Origin: Kocuria sp.
GTDB taxonomy: Bacteria; Actinomycetota; Actinomycetes; Actinomycetales; Micrococcaceae
DNA length: 19,850 nt
Direction: 5' to 3'
Assembly: GCA_030454085.1 (NCBI GenBank)
Contig: JAKDJD010000041.1
Coordinates: forward strand, 1-19,850
Shown: in pieces, positions 1 to 7,376 of the stretch
Layout of the letters: every line of letters begins with the position of its first letter
Position numbering within the stretch: the first letter of the stretch is position 1
The notes under the pieces: model-generated
Told to the model about the DNA's origin: nothing
Seen by the model: the letters and a program-made list of their open reading frames with translations, nothing else
Databases searched by the model: none
Made by a program: the position numbers and the translations under genes

Positions 1-38
1 TGCCGGGGCATTCGAGGCCCTCCTTGTTGCTCGGACTG

Positions 39-2261
39 TTACTTCGTCAGCTGGTCCAGAATCCCGTTGAGGGTCTCGGACGGGCGCATGGCCGAGTCGG
101 CCTTGGCATCCTGAGGCCAGTAGTAGCCTCCCAACTCAACGGGGGAGCCCTGTACGGCCAGCAGCTCCTGCGCGATTTGGTCCTCATTCGACTTCAGGCT
201 CTCGGAGATTCCGGAGAAGAGCTCCGCGAGGTCCTTGTCCCGAGTTTGGGCCGCCAATTCCTCGGCCCAGTAGGTGGCCAGGTAGAAGTGGCTGCCGCGG
301 TTGTCGATTTCCCCGACCTTGCGCGAGGGGGACTTGTTCTCCTCGAGGAAGGTGCCGGTCGCCGCGTCGAGCGTGTCCGCGAGGATCTGTGCACGGTCGT
401 TTCCGGTCGTGCTGGCCAAGTGCTCGAAGGAAGCGGCCAGCGCGAGGAACTCACCGAGCGAATCCCAACGCAGGTGGTTCTCCTCAACAAGCTGCTGCAC
501 ATGCTTCGGTGCCGATCCACCCGCACCCGTCTCGAACAGGCCGCCGCCATTGATGAGCGGGACGACGGACAGCATCTTGGCCGAGGTCCCGAGCTCGAGG
601 ATCGGGAACAGATCCGTCAGGTAGTCGCGGAGCACGTTGCCGGTCACGGAGATCGTGTCGAGCCCCTGTCGGATTCTGTCGATCGAGAACTTGGTGGCCT
701 CGACCGGCGAGAGGATGCGGAGGTCCAAGCCGTCCGTGTCCTCTTCCTTGAGGTACTCCTCGACCTTCGCAATGAGGTTCCTGTCGTGGGCGCGTTCCTC
801 ATCGAGCCAGAACACGGCGGGCGTACCCGAGTCGCGCGAGCGACGGACGGCCAGCTTGACCCAGTCACGCACCGCGACGTCCTTGGTCTGGCACGCACGC
901 CAGATGTCGCCGGTCTCGACCTCGTGGGAAATCAGAGCCTCTCCCGCGGCGTTCAGAACCTCGACGACGCCCTTGCCCTCGATCTCGAAGGTCTTGTCGT
1001 GGGAACCGTATTCCTCGGCCTTCTGGGCCATCAGACCGACGTTGGGGACCGACCCCATGGTCGTCGGATCGAAGGCTCCGTTTTCGCGGCAGTCCTCGAT
1101 CACGGCCTGGTACACGCCCGCGTACGAGGAGTCCGGGAGCACCGCGAGGGTGTCGTGTTCGTCGTCGTCGGCGCCCCACATGTGGCCTGACGTGCGGATC
1201 ATGGCGGGCATGGACGCGTCCACGATCACGTCAGAGGGAACGTGCAGGTTGGTGATGCCCTTGCGGGAGTCGACCATCGCCAGAGATGGGCCTTCCTCGA
1301 GTCCGCGCTCGATTCCCTCCTTGACGCCCTGGGCAGTCTCCTCGTCGAGGAGGCCCAGTCCGTTCAGGATCGAGGCCAGACCATTATTGGGGGAGAGGCC
1401 GGCGGCGGCGAGCTTGTCGCCGTAGGTCTCGAAGACGTCCGAGAAGTAGGCCTTGACGGCGTGCCCGAACAAGATCGGATCGGAGACCTTCATCATCGTC
1501 GCCTTGAGGTGAACCGAGAAGAGCACATCTTCCTCGCGCGCACGGGCAACCTGGGCAGCCAGGAATTCGTCCAGAGCGGCCGCGCGCATCACGGTGCCGT
1601 CGATGATCTCGTCCTTGAGGACCTTCAGGCCGTCCTTGAGGACCGTCTGCGTTCCGTCCTCGCCGGTGAAGCGGATCGTCAGGGTGTCGTCCGAGGGCAT
1701 GATCACGGACTGCTCGTTGGACTTGAAGTCGTCGGCGCCCATGGTCGCGACGTTGGTCTTGGAATCCTTCGACCAGGCGCCCATGGTGTGCGGGTTCTTC
1801 CTGGCGTAGTTCTTGACCGACTGCGGGGCGCGGCGGTCCGAATTGCCCTCACGCAGTACCGGGTTGACGGCCGATCCCTTGACCTTGTCGTAGCGAGCCC
1901 GGGCATCGGCGTCCGCATCGGACTTGATCTCGTCGGGGTAGTCCGGCAGGTCGTAGCCGTCAGCCTGCAACTCCTTGATGGCTGCCTTGAGCTGGGGCAC
2001 GGAAGCCGAGATGTTCGGCAGCTTGATGATATTTGCCTCGGGGGTCTTGGCCAGCTCTCCCAATTCGGCCAGGGCATCATTGACCCGCTGGTCCTCGGGC
2101 AGGACATCGTTGAACTGGGCGAGGATACGGCCGGCGAGCGAGATGTCCCGGGTCTCGATATCAACGCCAGCGCTGTTCGCGTACGCCTCCACGATGGGCT
2201 TGAATGAGTAGGTCGCCAGCAGTGGCGCTTCGTCGGTGTGGGTGTAGATGATCTTCGACAT
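39..2261 (-). CDS. icd: Monomeric NADP-dependent isocitrate dehydrogenase
   Basis: Converts isocitrate and NADP+ to 2-oxoglutarate, CO2 and NADPH in the cytosolic citric acid cycle. The product is 740 residues, the usual length for the large monomeric IDH family, which is unrelated in length to the roughly 420-residue dimeric form. Residues matching those known in the Azotobacter vinelandii monomeric enzyme are all present at a constant offset of two: isocitrate/metal site S130, N133, R137, R143, K253, D348, Y418, R545, D546, D550; NADP site H587, R598, D600, R647. The enzyme should therefore be active and NADP-specific. The start ([10 protein letters not shown]) is chosen because it matches family N-termini; an in-frame ATG 27 codons upstream (2342) would add a non-conserved extension running through the likely promoter. 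A GGGAG lies 14 nt before the chosen ATG, rather far. The gene is divergent from the Nudix gene. Identity is near certain; the start is very likely. Confidence 0.97.
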   Translation of the reverse strand: MSKIIYTHTDEAPLLATYSFKPIVEAYANSAGVDIETRDISLAGRILAQFNDVLPEDQRVNDALAELGELAKTPEANIIKLPNISASVPQLKAAIKELQADGYDLPDYPDEIKSDADADARARYDKVKGSAVNPVLREGNSDRRAPQSVKNYARKNPHTMGAWSKDSKTNVATMGADDFKSNEQSVIMPSDDTLTIRFTGEDGTQTVLKDGLKVLKDEIIDGTVMRAAALDEFLAAQVARAREEDVLFSVHLKATMMKVSDPILFGHAVKAYFSDVFETYGDKLAAAGLSPNNGLASILNGLGLLDEETAQGVKEGIERGLEEGPSLAMVDSRKGITNLHVPSDVIVDASMPAMIRTSGHMWGADDDEHDTLAVLPDSSYAGVYQAVIEDCRENGAFDPTTMGSVPNVGLMAQKAEEYGSHDKTFEIEGKGVVEVLNAAGEALISHEVETGDIWRACQTKDVAVRDWVKLAVRRSRDSGTPAVFWLDEERAHDRNLIAKVEEYLKEEDTDGLDLRILSPVEATKFSIDRIRQGLDTISVTGNVLRDYLTDLFPILELGTSAKMLSVVPLINGGGLFETGAGGSAPKHVQQLVEENHLRWDSLGEFLALAASFEHLASTTGNDRAQILADTLDAATGTFLEENKSPSRKVGEIDNRGSHFYLATYWAEELAAQTRDKDLAELFSGISESLKSNEDQIAQELLAVQGSPVELGGYYWPQDAKADSAMRPSETLNGILDQLTK

Positions 2262-2311
2262 GAGTTTTCGGCGTACTCCCTGCTTGATTTCGAGGGTTAT
2301 TTCCATGGGCC

Positions 2312-2317
2312 AATATA
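2312..2317 (-). promoter_or_regulatory. Possible -10 element for icd
   Basis: On the minus strand this reads TATATT, in a GC-rich setting, about 50 nt before the icd start codon. No convincing -35 hexamer is seen 16 to 19 nt upstream. Just upstream, at 2317-2331, two 5-bp inverted arms (ACCGG and CCGGT) flank a 5-nt centre. This is a motif-level guess only. Confidence 0.3.
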
Positions 2318-2497
2318 CCGGACCCGCCGGTTCGGACCTCATCGATGAACCAGTTGATGACGCCTCGCGCCATGACCCTCGAGCCCGTGGCCGAAGCGCG
2401 GCACCGCGCGAGACAAGAGCGGCAGACCTCCACGACGAGACGTGCGCCGACGAAACGCGGCGTCGTCCGGCCCCTTGTGGGGCAATAAGGTGGGGTC

Positions 2498-2929
2498 ATG
2501 CCACGAATCACCGTTTCAGCAGTTGTCGTGACGGACCAGCAGGGTCGGGTCCTGACCGTTCGCAAGCGCAGAACCCACAGCTTCATGTTCCCCGGAGGCA
2601 AACCCGAACCGCAGGAGTCGGCGCTCGACGCGGCAGTTCGGGAAGTCCGTGAGGAGCTCGGTGTGGACATCCCGCGGCAGGCGCTGGAGTATCTGGGCCG
2701 GTGGGAGACCCAGGCGGCCAATGAGGCAGGGCATGAGCTGGTGGGCGAGGTCTTCCTGTGGAACAACTCCGGGGGAGGCCACGACCTCGCCAACATTTCT
2801 CCTCAGGCGGAGATCGAGGAACTGAGGTGGAGCCGTCCCGAAGAGTCTCTTCGGGACGGTGATATTGCACCGTTGACCCGTGACTGCGTTTTCCCTCTGC
2901 TGATCGAGCGGGCCGCGCGGAATGCGTGA
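2498..2929 (+). CDS. Nudix hydrolase (MutT-like)
   Basis: Small cytosolic hydrolase of 143 residues that would cleave a nucleoside diphosphate linked to another group, with Mg2+ or Mn2+. The Nudix box G-x5-E-x7-R-E-U-x-E-E-x-G-U is complete at residues 34-56: G34, E40, R48, E49, E52, E53, G55 and V56, so it should be catalytically competent. The N-terminal strand (PRITVSAVVV) and the SFMFPGGKPEPQE approach to the box are typical of MutT-like sanitation enzymes. The substrate cannot be read from the sequence; 8-oxo-dGTP, other NTPs and dinucleotide substrates are all possible. AAGG lies 7 nt before the ATG. The gene stands alone, divergent from icd and convergent with pgi. Its 3' part contains a 27-nt perfect inverted repeat, listed separately. 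Confidence 0.9.
   Translation: MPRITVSAVVVTDQQGRVLTVRKRRTHSFMFPGGKPEPQESALDAAVREVREELGVDIPRQALEYLGRWETQAANEAGHELVGEVFLWNNSGGGHDLANISPQAEIEELRWSRPEESLRDGDIAPLTRDCVFPLLIERAARNA
2833..2859. repeat. 13-bp perfect inverted repeat inside the Nudix gene
   Basis: Arms CCGTCCCGAAGAG (2833-2845) and CTCTTCGGGACGG (2847-2859) are exact reverse complements around a single T. The repeat lies in the coding region for residues 113-120 (RPEESLRD) of the Nudix protein. Such a hairpin could slow transcription or translation, or it could be an operator or terminator for traffic coming from pgi. No T-tract follows on either strand. Confidence 0.75.
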
Positions 2930-2969
2930 GCGCATTCGAAGCACGTGGTGATGGAGAGATTCATGTGAT

Positions 2970-2989
2970 GGGTGGGCGAATGCCCGCCC
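2970..2989 (+). terminator. Possible terminator after the Nudix gene
   Basis: Arms GGGTGGGC (2970-2977) and GCCCGCCC (2982-2989) pair over 8 bp with one G-T wobble and a 4-nt loop, 40 nt after the Nudix stop codon. No T-run follows, which is common for actinobacterial terminators. A weaker hairpin (AATGCG / CGCATT, 2921-2936) overlaps the stop codon itself. Confidence 0.4.
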
Positions 2990-3136
2990 CGACTGCCGCC
3001 CGTACGGCCGCGAGCCTTTGGCCTCGCCGGATGGGGTCCTTCCCGCGCGACGTGGCAGTCTCGTCCGGATGGTGTCGCGAAAGACGCACGCGTTTGCCGC
3101 CTCGCGCCACGGATACCCGTGGGGATGTGACACGCA

Positions 3137-3170
3137 GCGCCGGCCGCGGAGAACTCTCCACGGCCGGCGC
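3137..3170 (-). terminator. Hairpin terminator of pgi
   Basis: Arms GCGCCGGCCGCGGAGA (3137-3152) and TCTCCACGGCCGGCGC (3155-3170) pair over 16 positions. The one mismatch on the plus strand becomes a G-U wobble in the minus-strand transcript. It lies about 45 nt beyond the pgi stop codon. There is no clear U-tract. It may also stop readthrough from the convergent Nudix gene. Confidence 0.7.
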
Positions 3171-3213
3171 GCTGTTGTCCGCTCAGGTCACGGGCTTCTC
3201 GTCACGAGGGTGA

Positions 3214-4896
3214 CTACTTCCTCGTGCGCCGTTCGAGGTAGTAGGAGATCAGCCCCTTGGTCGAGGAGTCCTCCTTGTCGAGAGCGGCGGTGTCGCCGCC
3301 GACCGCCGGGGCCAGGTCCTTGGCCAACTGTTTGCCGAGTTCCACTCCCCATTGGTCGAAGGAGTCAATGCCCCAGATCGTGCCCTGCACAAAGGTGATG
3401 TGCTCGTAGAGGGCGATCAGCTGGCCCAGGACCGAAGGAGTCAGTTCGGGTGCCATGATCGACGTCGTCGGCCGGTTTCCGGAGAAAACTCGGGCCGGAA
3501 CAACAGCCTCATCGGTGCCTTCCGCCCGGACCTCATCCGCAGACTTGCCGAAGGCCAAGGCCTTGGTCTGGGCGAAGAAGTTCGCCAGGAAGAGCTCGTG
3601 CACGTCCGTATCGCCATCCTTGACGGGATGGCTGGGATTCGCGAAGGCGATGAAGTCGGCCGGGATGACCCGGGTACCCTGGTGAATCAGCTGATAGAAG
3701 GCGTGCTGGCCGTTCGTGCCCGGTTCACCCCAGAAGATTTCGCCGGTCTGGGTGTTCACGGGGGTGCCGTCCCACCGCACCGACTTGCCGTTGGACTCCA
3801 TGGTCAGCTGCTGCAGGTAGGCAGGGAAGCGGTGCAGGTGCTGATCGTAGGGAAGCACGGCGTGCGATGATGCGTCGAAGAAATTGACGTACCAGACGTT
3901 GAGGAGCCCCATGAGGATCGGGAGATTCTTCTCCGCGGGCGCTGTCCGGAAATGCTCGTCCATCGTGTGGAATCCAGCGAGGAATTCTTCGAATGCGTCC
4001 GGGCCCAGAACGATCGCCAGGGACGTTCCGATCGCGGAGTCCACGGAATAACGGCCTCCGACCCAGTTCCAGAAACCGAAGGCGTTCTCCGGATCAATCC
4101 CGAAGGCCTCCACCTTGTCGAGGGCGGTGGACACGGCTACGAAGTGTTTGGCCACGGCGTCATTGTCCGAGCCTTCGTGAGCTCCGGACTCCTTGAGGCG
4201 ATCGAGGAGCCAGGTCCTGCAGACGCGTGCATTCGTGAGGGTCTCCAGCGTGCCGAAGGTCTTGGAGGCGACGATGAAGAGAGTGGTCTCGGGGTCCAGA
4301 TCCGCGACGGTCTCGGCCGCGTCCGTGGGATCGATATTCGAAATGAACCGGGCGGTCAAACCATCTTGACCGAAAGTTTTCAGCGCCTCGTACGCCATGA
4401 CCGGGCCGAGATCGGATCCACCGATACCGATATTGACCACGGTCTCGATAGGGCGGCCGGTGATTCCCGTCCATTCTCCGGATCGGACTCGATCCGCGAA
4501 GTCGTAGACCTTTGCGAGGACCTCGTGGACGTCTTCGTCGATGTCTTGGCCGTCGACTCGGAGGCTCGGTTCACTTCCCTCCGGGCGCCGCAGGGCGGTG
4601 TGAAGAACGGCGCGGTCCTCGGTCACGTTGATGTGCTCACCGGCGAACATGCTGTCGCGTCGGCCTTCGACGTCGGCCGCATCGGCCAGCTGCAGGAGCA
4701 GATCGCGTGTGCGCGGGGTCAGAAGGTTCTTCGAAAGGTCGGCGACGAGGTCGCCCGCTTCCACCGTGAACTCCTCGGCCCGGCGCGGGTCCTCCTTGAA
4801 CCAGGTCCTCAGGTCGGGTGTCAACTCGGCCTTGTGCCGCTCAAGCTCCTTCCACGAGTCGGTGGAGGTGATGTCGGGAATCTGTGGTGCACTCAT
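3214..4896 (-). CDS. pgi: Glucose-6-phosphate isomerase
   Basis: Interconverts glucose 6-phosphate and fructose 6-phosphate in glycolysis and gluconeogenesis; cytosolic. The product is 560 residues, normal for the large (eukaryote-like) bacterial form. The phosphate-binding segments GIGGSDLGP (157-165) and SKTFGTLET (211-219) are present. The first family signature covers [14 protein letters not shown] (277-290). The catalytic glutamate is expected at E367 (LTMESNGK), the ring-opening histidine at H398 (TNGQHAFYQ) and the active-site lysine at K522 in the second signature (DQWGVELGK). The ATG at 4896 gives the usual N-terminus; AGGA lies about 10 nt upstream and a G-run sits directly before it. 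The gene is monocistronic, divergent from the BCCT gene and convergent with the Nudix gene. Nothing looks broken. Confidence 0.97.
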   Translation of the reverse strand: MSAPQIPDITSTDSWKELERHKAELTPDLRTWFKEDPRRAEEFTVEAGDLVADLSKNLLTPRTRDLLLQLADAADVEGRRDSMFAGEHINVTEDRAVLHTALRRPEGSEPSLRVDGQDIDEDVHEVLAKVYDFADRVRSGEWTGITGRPIETVVNIGIGGSDLGPVMAYEALKTFGQDGLTARFISNIDPTDAAETVADLDPETTLFIVASKTFGTLETLTNARVCRTWLLDRLKESGAHEGSDNDAVAKHFVAVSTALDKVEAFGIDPENAFGFWNWVGGRYSVDSAIGTSLAIVLGPDAFEEFLAGFHTMDEHFRTAPAEKNLPILMGLLNVWYVNFFDASSHAVLPYDQHLHRFPAYLQQLTMESNGKSVRWDGTPVNTQTGEIFWGEPGTNGQHAFYQLIHQGTRVIPADFIAFANPSHPVKDGDTDVHELFLANFFAQTKALAFGKSADEVRAEGTDEAVVPARVFSGNRPTTSIMAPELTPSVLGQLIALYEHITFVQGTIWGIDSFDQWGVELGKQLAKDLAPAVGGDTAALDKEDSSTKGLISYYLERRTRK

Positions 4897-4995
4897 GCCC
4901 CCATTGTCCTATGGCGGGCTCGGATATTCCACAGGTTGATCGTTGTCGGACAGGGGGAGGAGGGGCCCGCGCGGGTCCGTCATGCCACCCGAAAG

Positions 4996-5026
4996 TTGAC
5001 ACACTAATCTAACTGCCGGGTACACT
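4996..5026 (+). promoter_or_regulatory. Candidate promoter of the BCCT transporter gene
   Basis: A consensus -35 TTGACA (4996-5001) is followed by TACACT (5021-5026) as a -10 candidate with a 19-nt spacer. A GGTACA at 5019-5024 would give a 17-nt spacer but is a poorer match. Transcription would start near 5033, giving a leader of about 120 nt before the ATG at 5155. The surrounding segment 4990-5110 is distinctly AT-rich compared with the rest of the window. Confidence 0.5.
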
Positions 5027-5038
5027 ACTCGTAAGTGT

Positions 5039-5055
5039 GCTTGCATTATGCAAGC
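5039..5055. promoter_or_regulatory. 17-nt palindrome, candidate operator upstream of the BCCT gene
   Basis: GCTTGCAT (5039-5046) and ATGCAAGC (5048-5055) are exact reverse complements around one T. The site begins about 6 nt after the predicted transcription start, where a dimeric repressor would block the promoter. The size and symmetry suit a TetR-, GntR- or MarR-type regulator. The regulator is not identifiable from this window, and none is encoded nearby. Confidence 0.5.
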
Positions 5056-5154
5056 TTCACCCATCGATAATTTGTGGCATATATCACTAAATATTTCGGT
5101 GGGACGAAAACTCACTTGCACGCATTACTTGATGAGGTACGTAAAGAGGATTGC

Positions 5155-6960
5155 ATGGCTAACTTTTTAACCAGAAAACCTGACATACGGGTTGGGGGAG
5201 TGCCCGATCGCCTGCGCGACAAGATGAAGCGCGGCGCGATCGACAAGCGAGTTTTCATCCCCGCAGCTATCGTGATGGCCCTTTTTATTGGCATCACTAT
5301 GCTTTTTCCCCACCAGGCCAACGAGGTCTTCGGGGCCCTCCAGACGGATGTCATCGGATACTTCGGCTGGTACTACACCGCTATTGTGGCCATTTTCGTG
5401 GTATTTGCTCTGTACCTGGGGTTCAGTCGGTTGGGTGACATCAAATTGGGTCCGGACGATTCCACGCCGGATTATTCCTTTATGACCTGGATGGCATTCC
5501 TGTTCGCGGCCGGCATGGGGATCGGCCTGGTGTTCTACGGCGCCTCCGAGCCGATTGCCCACTTCGCGTCGCCCCCGCCCGAGGTTGGGGGATCGAAGGA
5601 GCAACTGGCCCAGCAGAGCATGTCGTGGAGCTTCCTCCACTGGGGCCTTCACCCGTGGGCCATTTACGTGATCGTCGGAATGGCCATCGCCTATTCCGCC
5701 CACAGGAAGAAGCTCCCCCTGTCCATTCGCTTCTCGCTCAAGCCGTTGCTCGGTGACCGGATCAGCGGAGTCTGGGGCGATATCATCGACATCGTCGCCC
5801 TGGTGGGCGTGCTCTTCGGCGTGGCGACGTCGATGGGTCTCGGCGTCATGCAGATCGCCTCCGGCCTCGGATTCCTCAACATCGAGGCCACCGGCAATCT
5901 GGGATACACGATGATCATCATCGTGCTGTCCGCGGTGACATTGTTCTCCGTGGTCACCGGCCTGGAGAAGGGCATGAAGTGGTTGTCCAACGGCAACCTG
6001 GTTCTGGCGGCCATCATTGCTCTGTTCGTGTTGGTTATGGGCCCGACGGTCTTCCTGCTCCGCGAGTTCGTCCAGTCCATCGGCAACTACTTGCAGCACG
6101 TCATCGAGATGACGGCCTCGACCTTCGCCTTCGACGGCTCCGAAGGCCAGGAGTTCGCGGGAACCTGGACCACCTTCTACTGGGGCTGGTGGATTTCCTG
6201 GTCGGCCTTCGTGGGCATGTTTATTGCCCGAGTGTCCCGCGGACGCACGGTGCGTGAATTCGTCCTGGCGGTTCTCCTGATCCCCGCTGCGATGTCCTTC
6301 TTCTGGTTCTCCGTGATGGGCGGCACCGCGTTGCACACCGAGCTCTTCGGCAAGGGCGGCCTCGTGGACCTGGAGAGCGAAGGCGTTCTGTTCACGATGC
6401 TTCAGGACCTGCCGGCCTCCGGGGTGCTGATTTTCGGTTCCGTCATCCTGATCATCGTCTTCTTCGTGACCTCTGCCGACTCCGGCGCGTTGGTCCTGGG
6501 CATGATCTCGTCCTCCGGATCGCCGAATCCCAAGACCTGGGTCCGGGTCTTCTGGGTCCTGATCGCCGGAGGAACCGCGACCGCCCTGCTCTGGGCCGGC
6601 GGAGAGAACTCGTTGAATGCGATTCAGACGATCTCGATCCTCACTGCATTACCGTTCTCGATCGTCATCGTGTTCATGTGCATCTCGCTGTTCAAGTCCT
6701 TGCAGGCCGAACATCGGCTGTTCATCCGGGCTCAGCGGCGTCAGGTTCGCAACGAGCTCGCCGACGAGATTTCGGAGAACGTGAACAGTCAGGTCGAAGC
6801 CAGCTTCTCCCAGCTCGAGGAGCAGTGGAACGACCGCATGGAGGCTGAGGCCGCCGAAGCCGCAGAGAACGCGGTGGAGGCGCGAACGGGAATGACCACC
6901 AAGGTTGACGGCAAGAAGAAGAAATCCGGAAAGCTGCCGTGGAGGTCGTTCGACGACTGA
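5155..6960 (+). CDS. BCCT-family compatible-solute (betaine-type) transporter
   Basis: Sodium- or proton-coupled uptake of a quaternary ammonium osmolyte such as glycine betaine; inner-membrane protein of 601 residues with about 12 hydrophobic segments from residue 33 to 515. Family marks: the glycine-rich helix AAGMGIGLVFYGASEP (118-133), the aromatic-box helix HWGLHPWAIY (W163, W168, Y171), the signature FYWGWWISW (341-349) and the TSADSG sodium-site loop (439-444). These resemble Corynebacterium glutamicum BetP. GMGIGL fits sodium-coupled betaine carriers, but the exact substrate is inferred. The cytosolic C-terminal tail (about 520-601) is long and charged, with a coiled-coil-like Glu/Ala stretch and a KKKK cluster. 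AGAGGA lies 4 nt before the chosen ATG; an in-frame ATG at 5074 would add 27 unlikely residues. The gene is monocistronic with its own terminator. Confidence 0.93.
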   Translation: MANFLTRKPDIRVGGVPDRLRDKMKRGAIDKRVFIPAAIVMALFIGITMLFPHQANEVFGALQTDVIGYFGWYYTAIVAIFVVFALYLGFSRLGDIKLGPDDSTPDYSFMTWMAFLFAAGMGIGLVFYGASEPIAHFASPPPEVGGSKEQLAQQSMSWSFLHWGLHPWAIYVIVGMAIAYSAHRKKLPLSIRFSLKPLLGDRISGVWGDIIDIVALVGVLFGVATSMGLGVMQIASGLGFLNIEATGNLGYTMIIIVLSAVTLFSVVTGLEKGMKWLSNGNLVLAAIIALFVLVMGPTVFLLREFVQSIGNYLQHVIEMTASTFAFDGSEGQEFAGTWTTFYWGWWISWSAFVGMFIARVSRGRTVREFVLAVLLIPAAMSFFWFSVMGGTALHTELFGKGGLVDLESEGVLFTMLQDLPASGVLIFGSVILIIVFFVTSADSGALVLGMISSSGSPNPKTWVRVFWVLIAGGTATALLWAGGENSLNAIQTISILTALPFSIVIVFMCISLFKSLQAEHRLFIRAQRRQVRNELADEISENVNSQVEASFSQLEEQWNDRMEAEAAEAAENAVEARTGMTTKVDGKKKKSGKLPWRSFDD

Positions 6961-7002
6961 TCGCGGCTCACGCCGCCCGCTCGTTCCGTCGAGCACGTGA
7001 TG

Positions 7003-7038
7003 GGAAGGCCCGTCCCCGAGGCAGGGGGCGGGCCTTCC
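7003..7038 (+). terminator. Hairpin terminator of the BCCT gene
   Basis: GGAAGGCCCGTCCCC (7003-7017) pairs with GGGGGCGGGCCTTCC (7024-7038) over 15 positions with one G-T wobble and a 6-nt loop. It starts 42 nt after the BCCT stop codon and is followed by GTGTGTC, so there is only a weak U-tract. Confidence 0.75.
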
Positions 7039-7229
7039 GTGTGTCTGGGGGTAAGTCGAGGTTGAGGCGTCGCACGGGCGGCACCTCGATCACGCATGAG
7101 CCCGAGCTTCGGAGAACCTTGGGGATCGCATGGAATCTCTTCGACACGCCGGGAAAATCCTCATCTGCCTCCGTGTGGCGCGGTATCGCGCCTGCCGCGC
7201 GGTCGGAAGACATTCGGGAAACCGTGCGG

Positions 7230-7260
7230 TTACAAATGCGCAACAGTTGTGGTCTACACT
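7230..7260 (+). promoter_or_regulatory. Possible promoter of the peptide importer operon
   Basis: TTACAA (7230-7235) and TACACT (7255-7260) are separated by 19 nt, the same -10 hexamer and spacing as the BCCT promoter candidate. Transcription would start near 7267, leaving a leader of about 110 nt. The -35 match is partial and other arrangements are possible. Confidence 0.3.
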
Positions 7261-7376
7261 TCTTTCATACGTTTCATGCATCACAACTATCGCCTAGTCA
7301 GCGGCAGGCTGGCCCTCTTCGCCAGGGGTGCATCGAGCGCGTTTGTCACACTGATCAATCACTCCTAGGAGGAGAA

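Larger units (their letters stand above)
6961..7376. other. 416-nt gap between the BCCT gene and the peptide importer operon
   Basis: No convincing gene is seen here. The left end holds the BCCT terminator (7003-7038). The middle, about 7040-7220, shows no recognisable element. The right end, about 7225-7300, becomes less GC-rich and holds the best promoter candidate for the importer operon. The reading frame of the binding protein stays open back through the gap, but the lipoprotein signal sequence and Shine-Dalgarno place its start at 7377. Confidence 0.6.

Noticed and set aside
24..1190. A 388-codon plus-strand frame opposite icd
   Set aside because: Antisense of the monomeric isocitrate dehydrogenase, whose catalytic residues are all intact.
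2262..2342. N-terminal extension of icd from the ATG at 2342
   Set aside because: The 27 added residues are not typical of the family and cover the likely promoter; the 740-residue start fits known residue numbering.
4963..4978. GC-rich palindrome (centre CCCGCGCGGG) between pgi and the BCCT gene
   Set aside because: Only a 6-bp stem with a 4-nt loop and one G-T pair in a GC-rich stretch; could be a weak structure but has no clear role.
5167..6336. A 389-codon open frame on the minus strand opposite the BCCT gene
   Set aside because: Low-complexity His/Asp/Gly-rich translation typical of the antisense of GC-rich genes; the opposite strand carries an intact conserved transporter.
7362..7371. 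Palindrome CTCCTAGGAG overlapping the binding-protein Shine-Dalgarno
   Set aside because: It has no loop, so it cannot form a hairpin by itself, and the symmetry follows from the AGGAG motif; not enough to call an operator.
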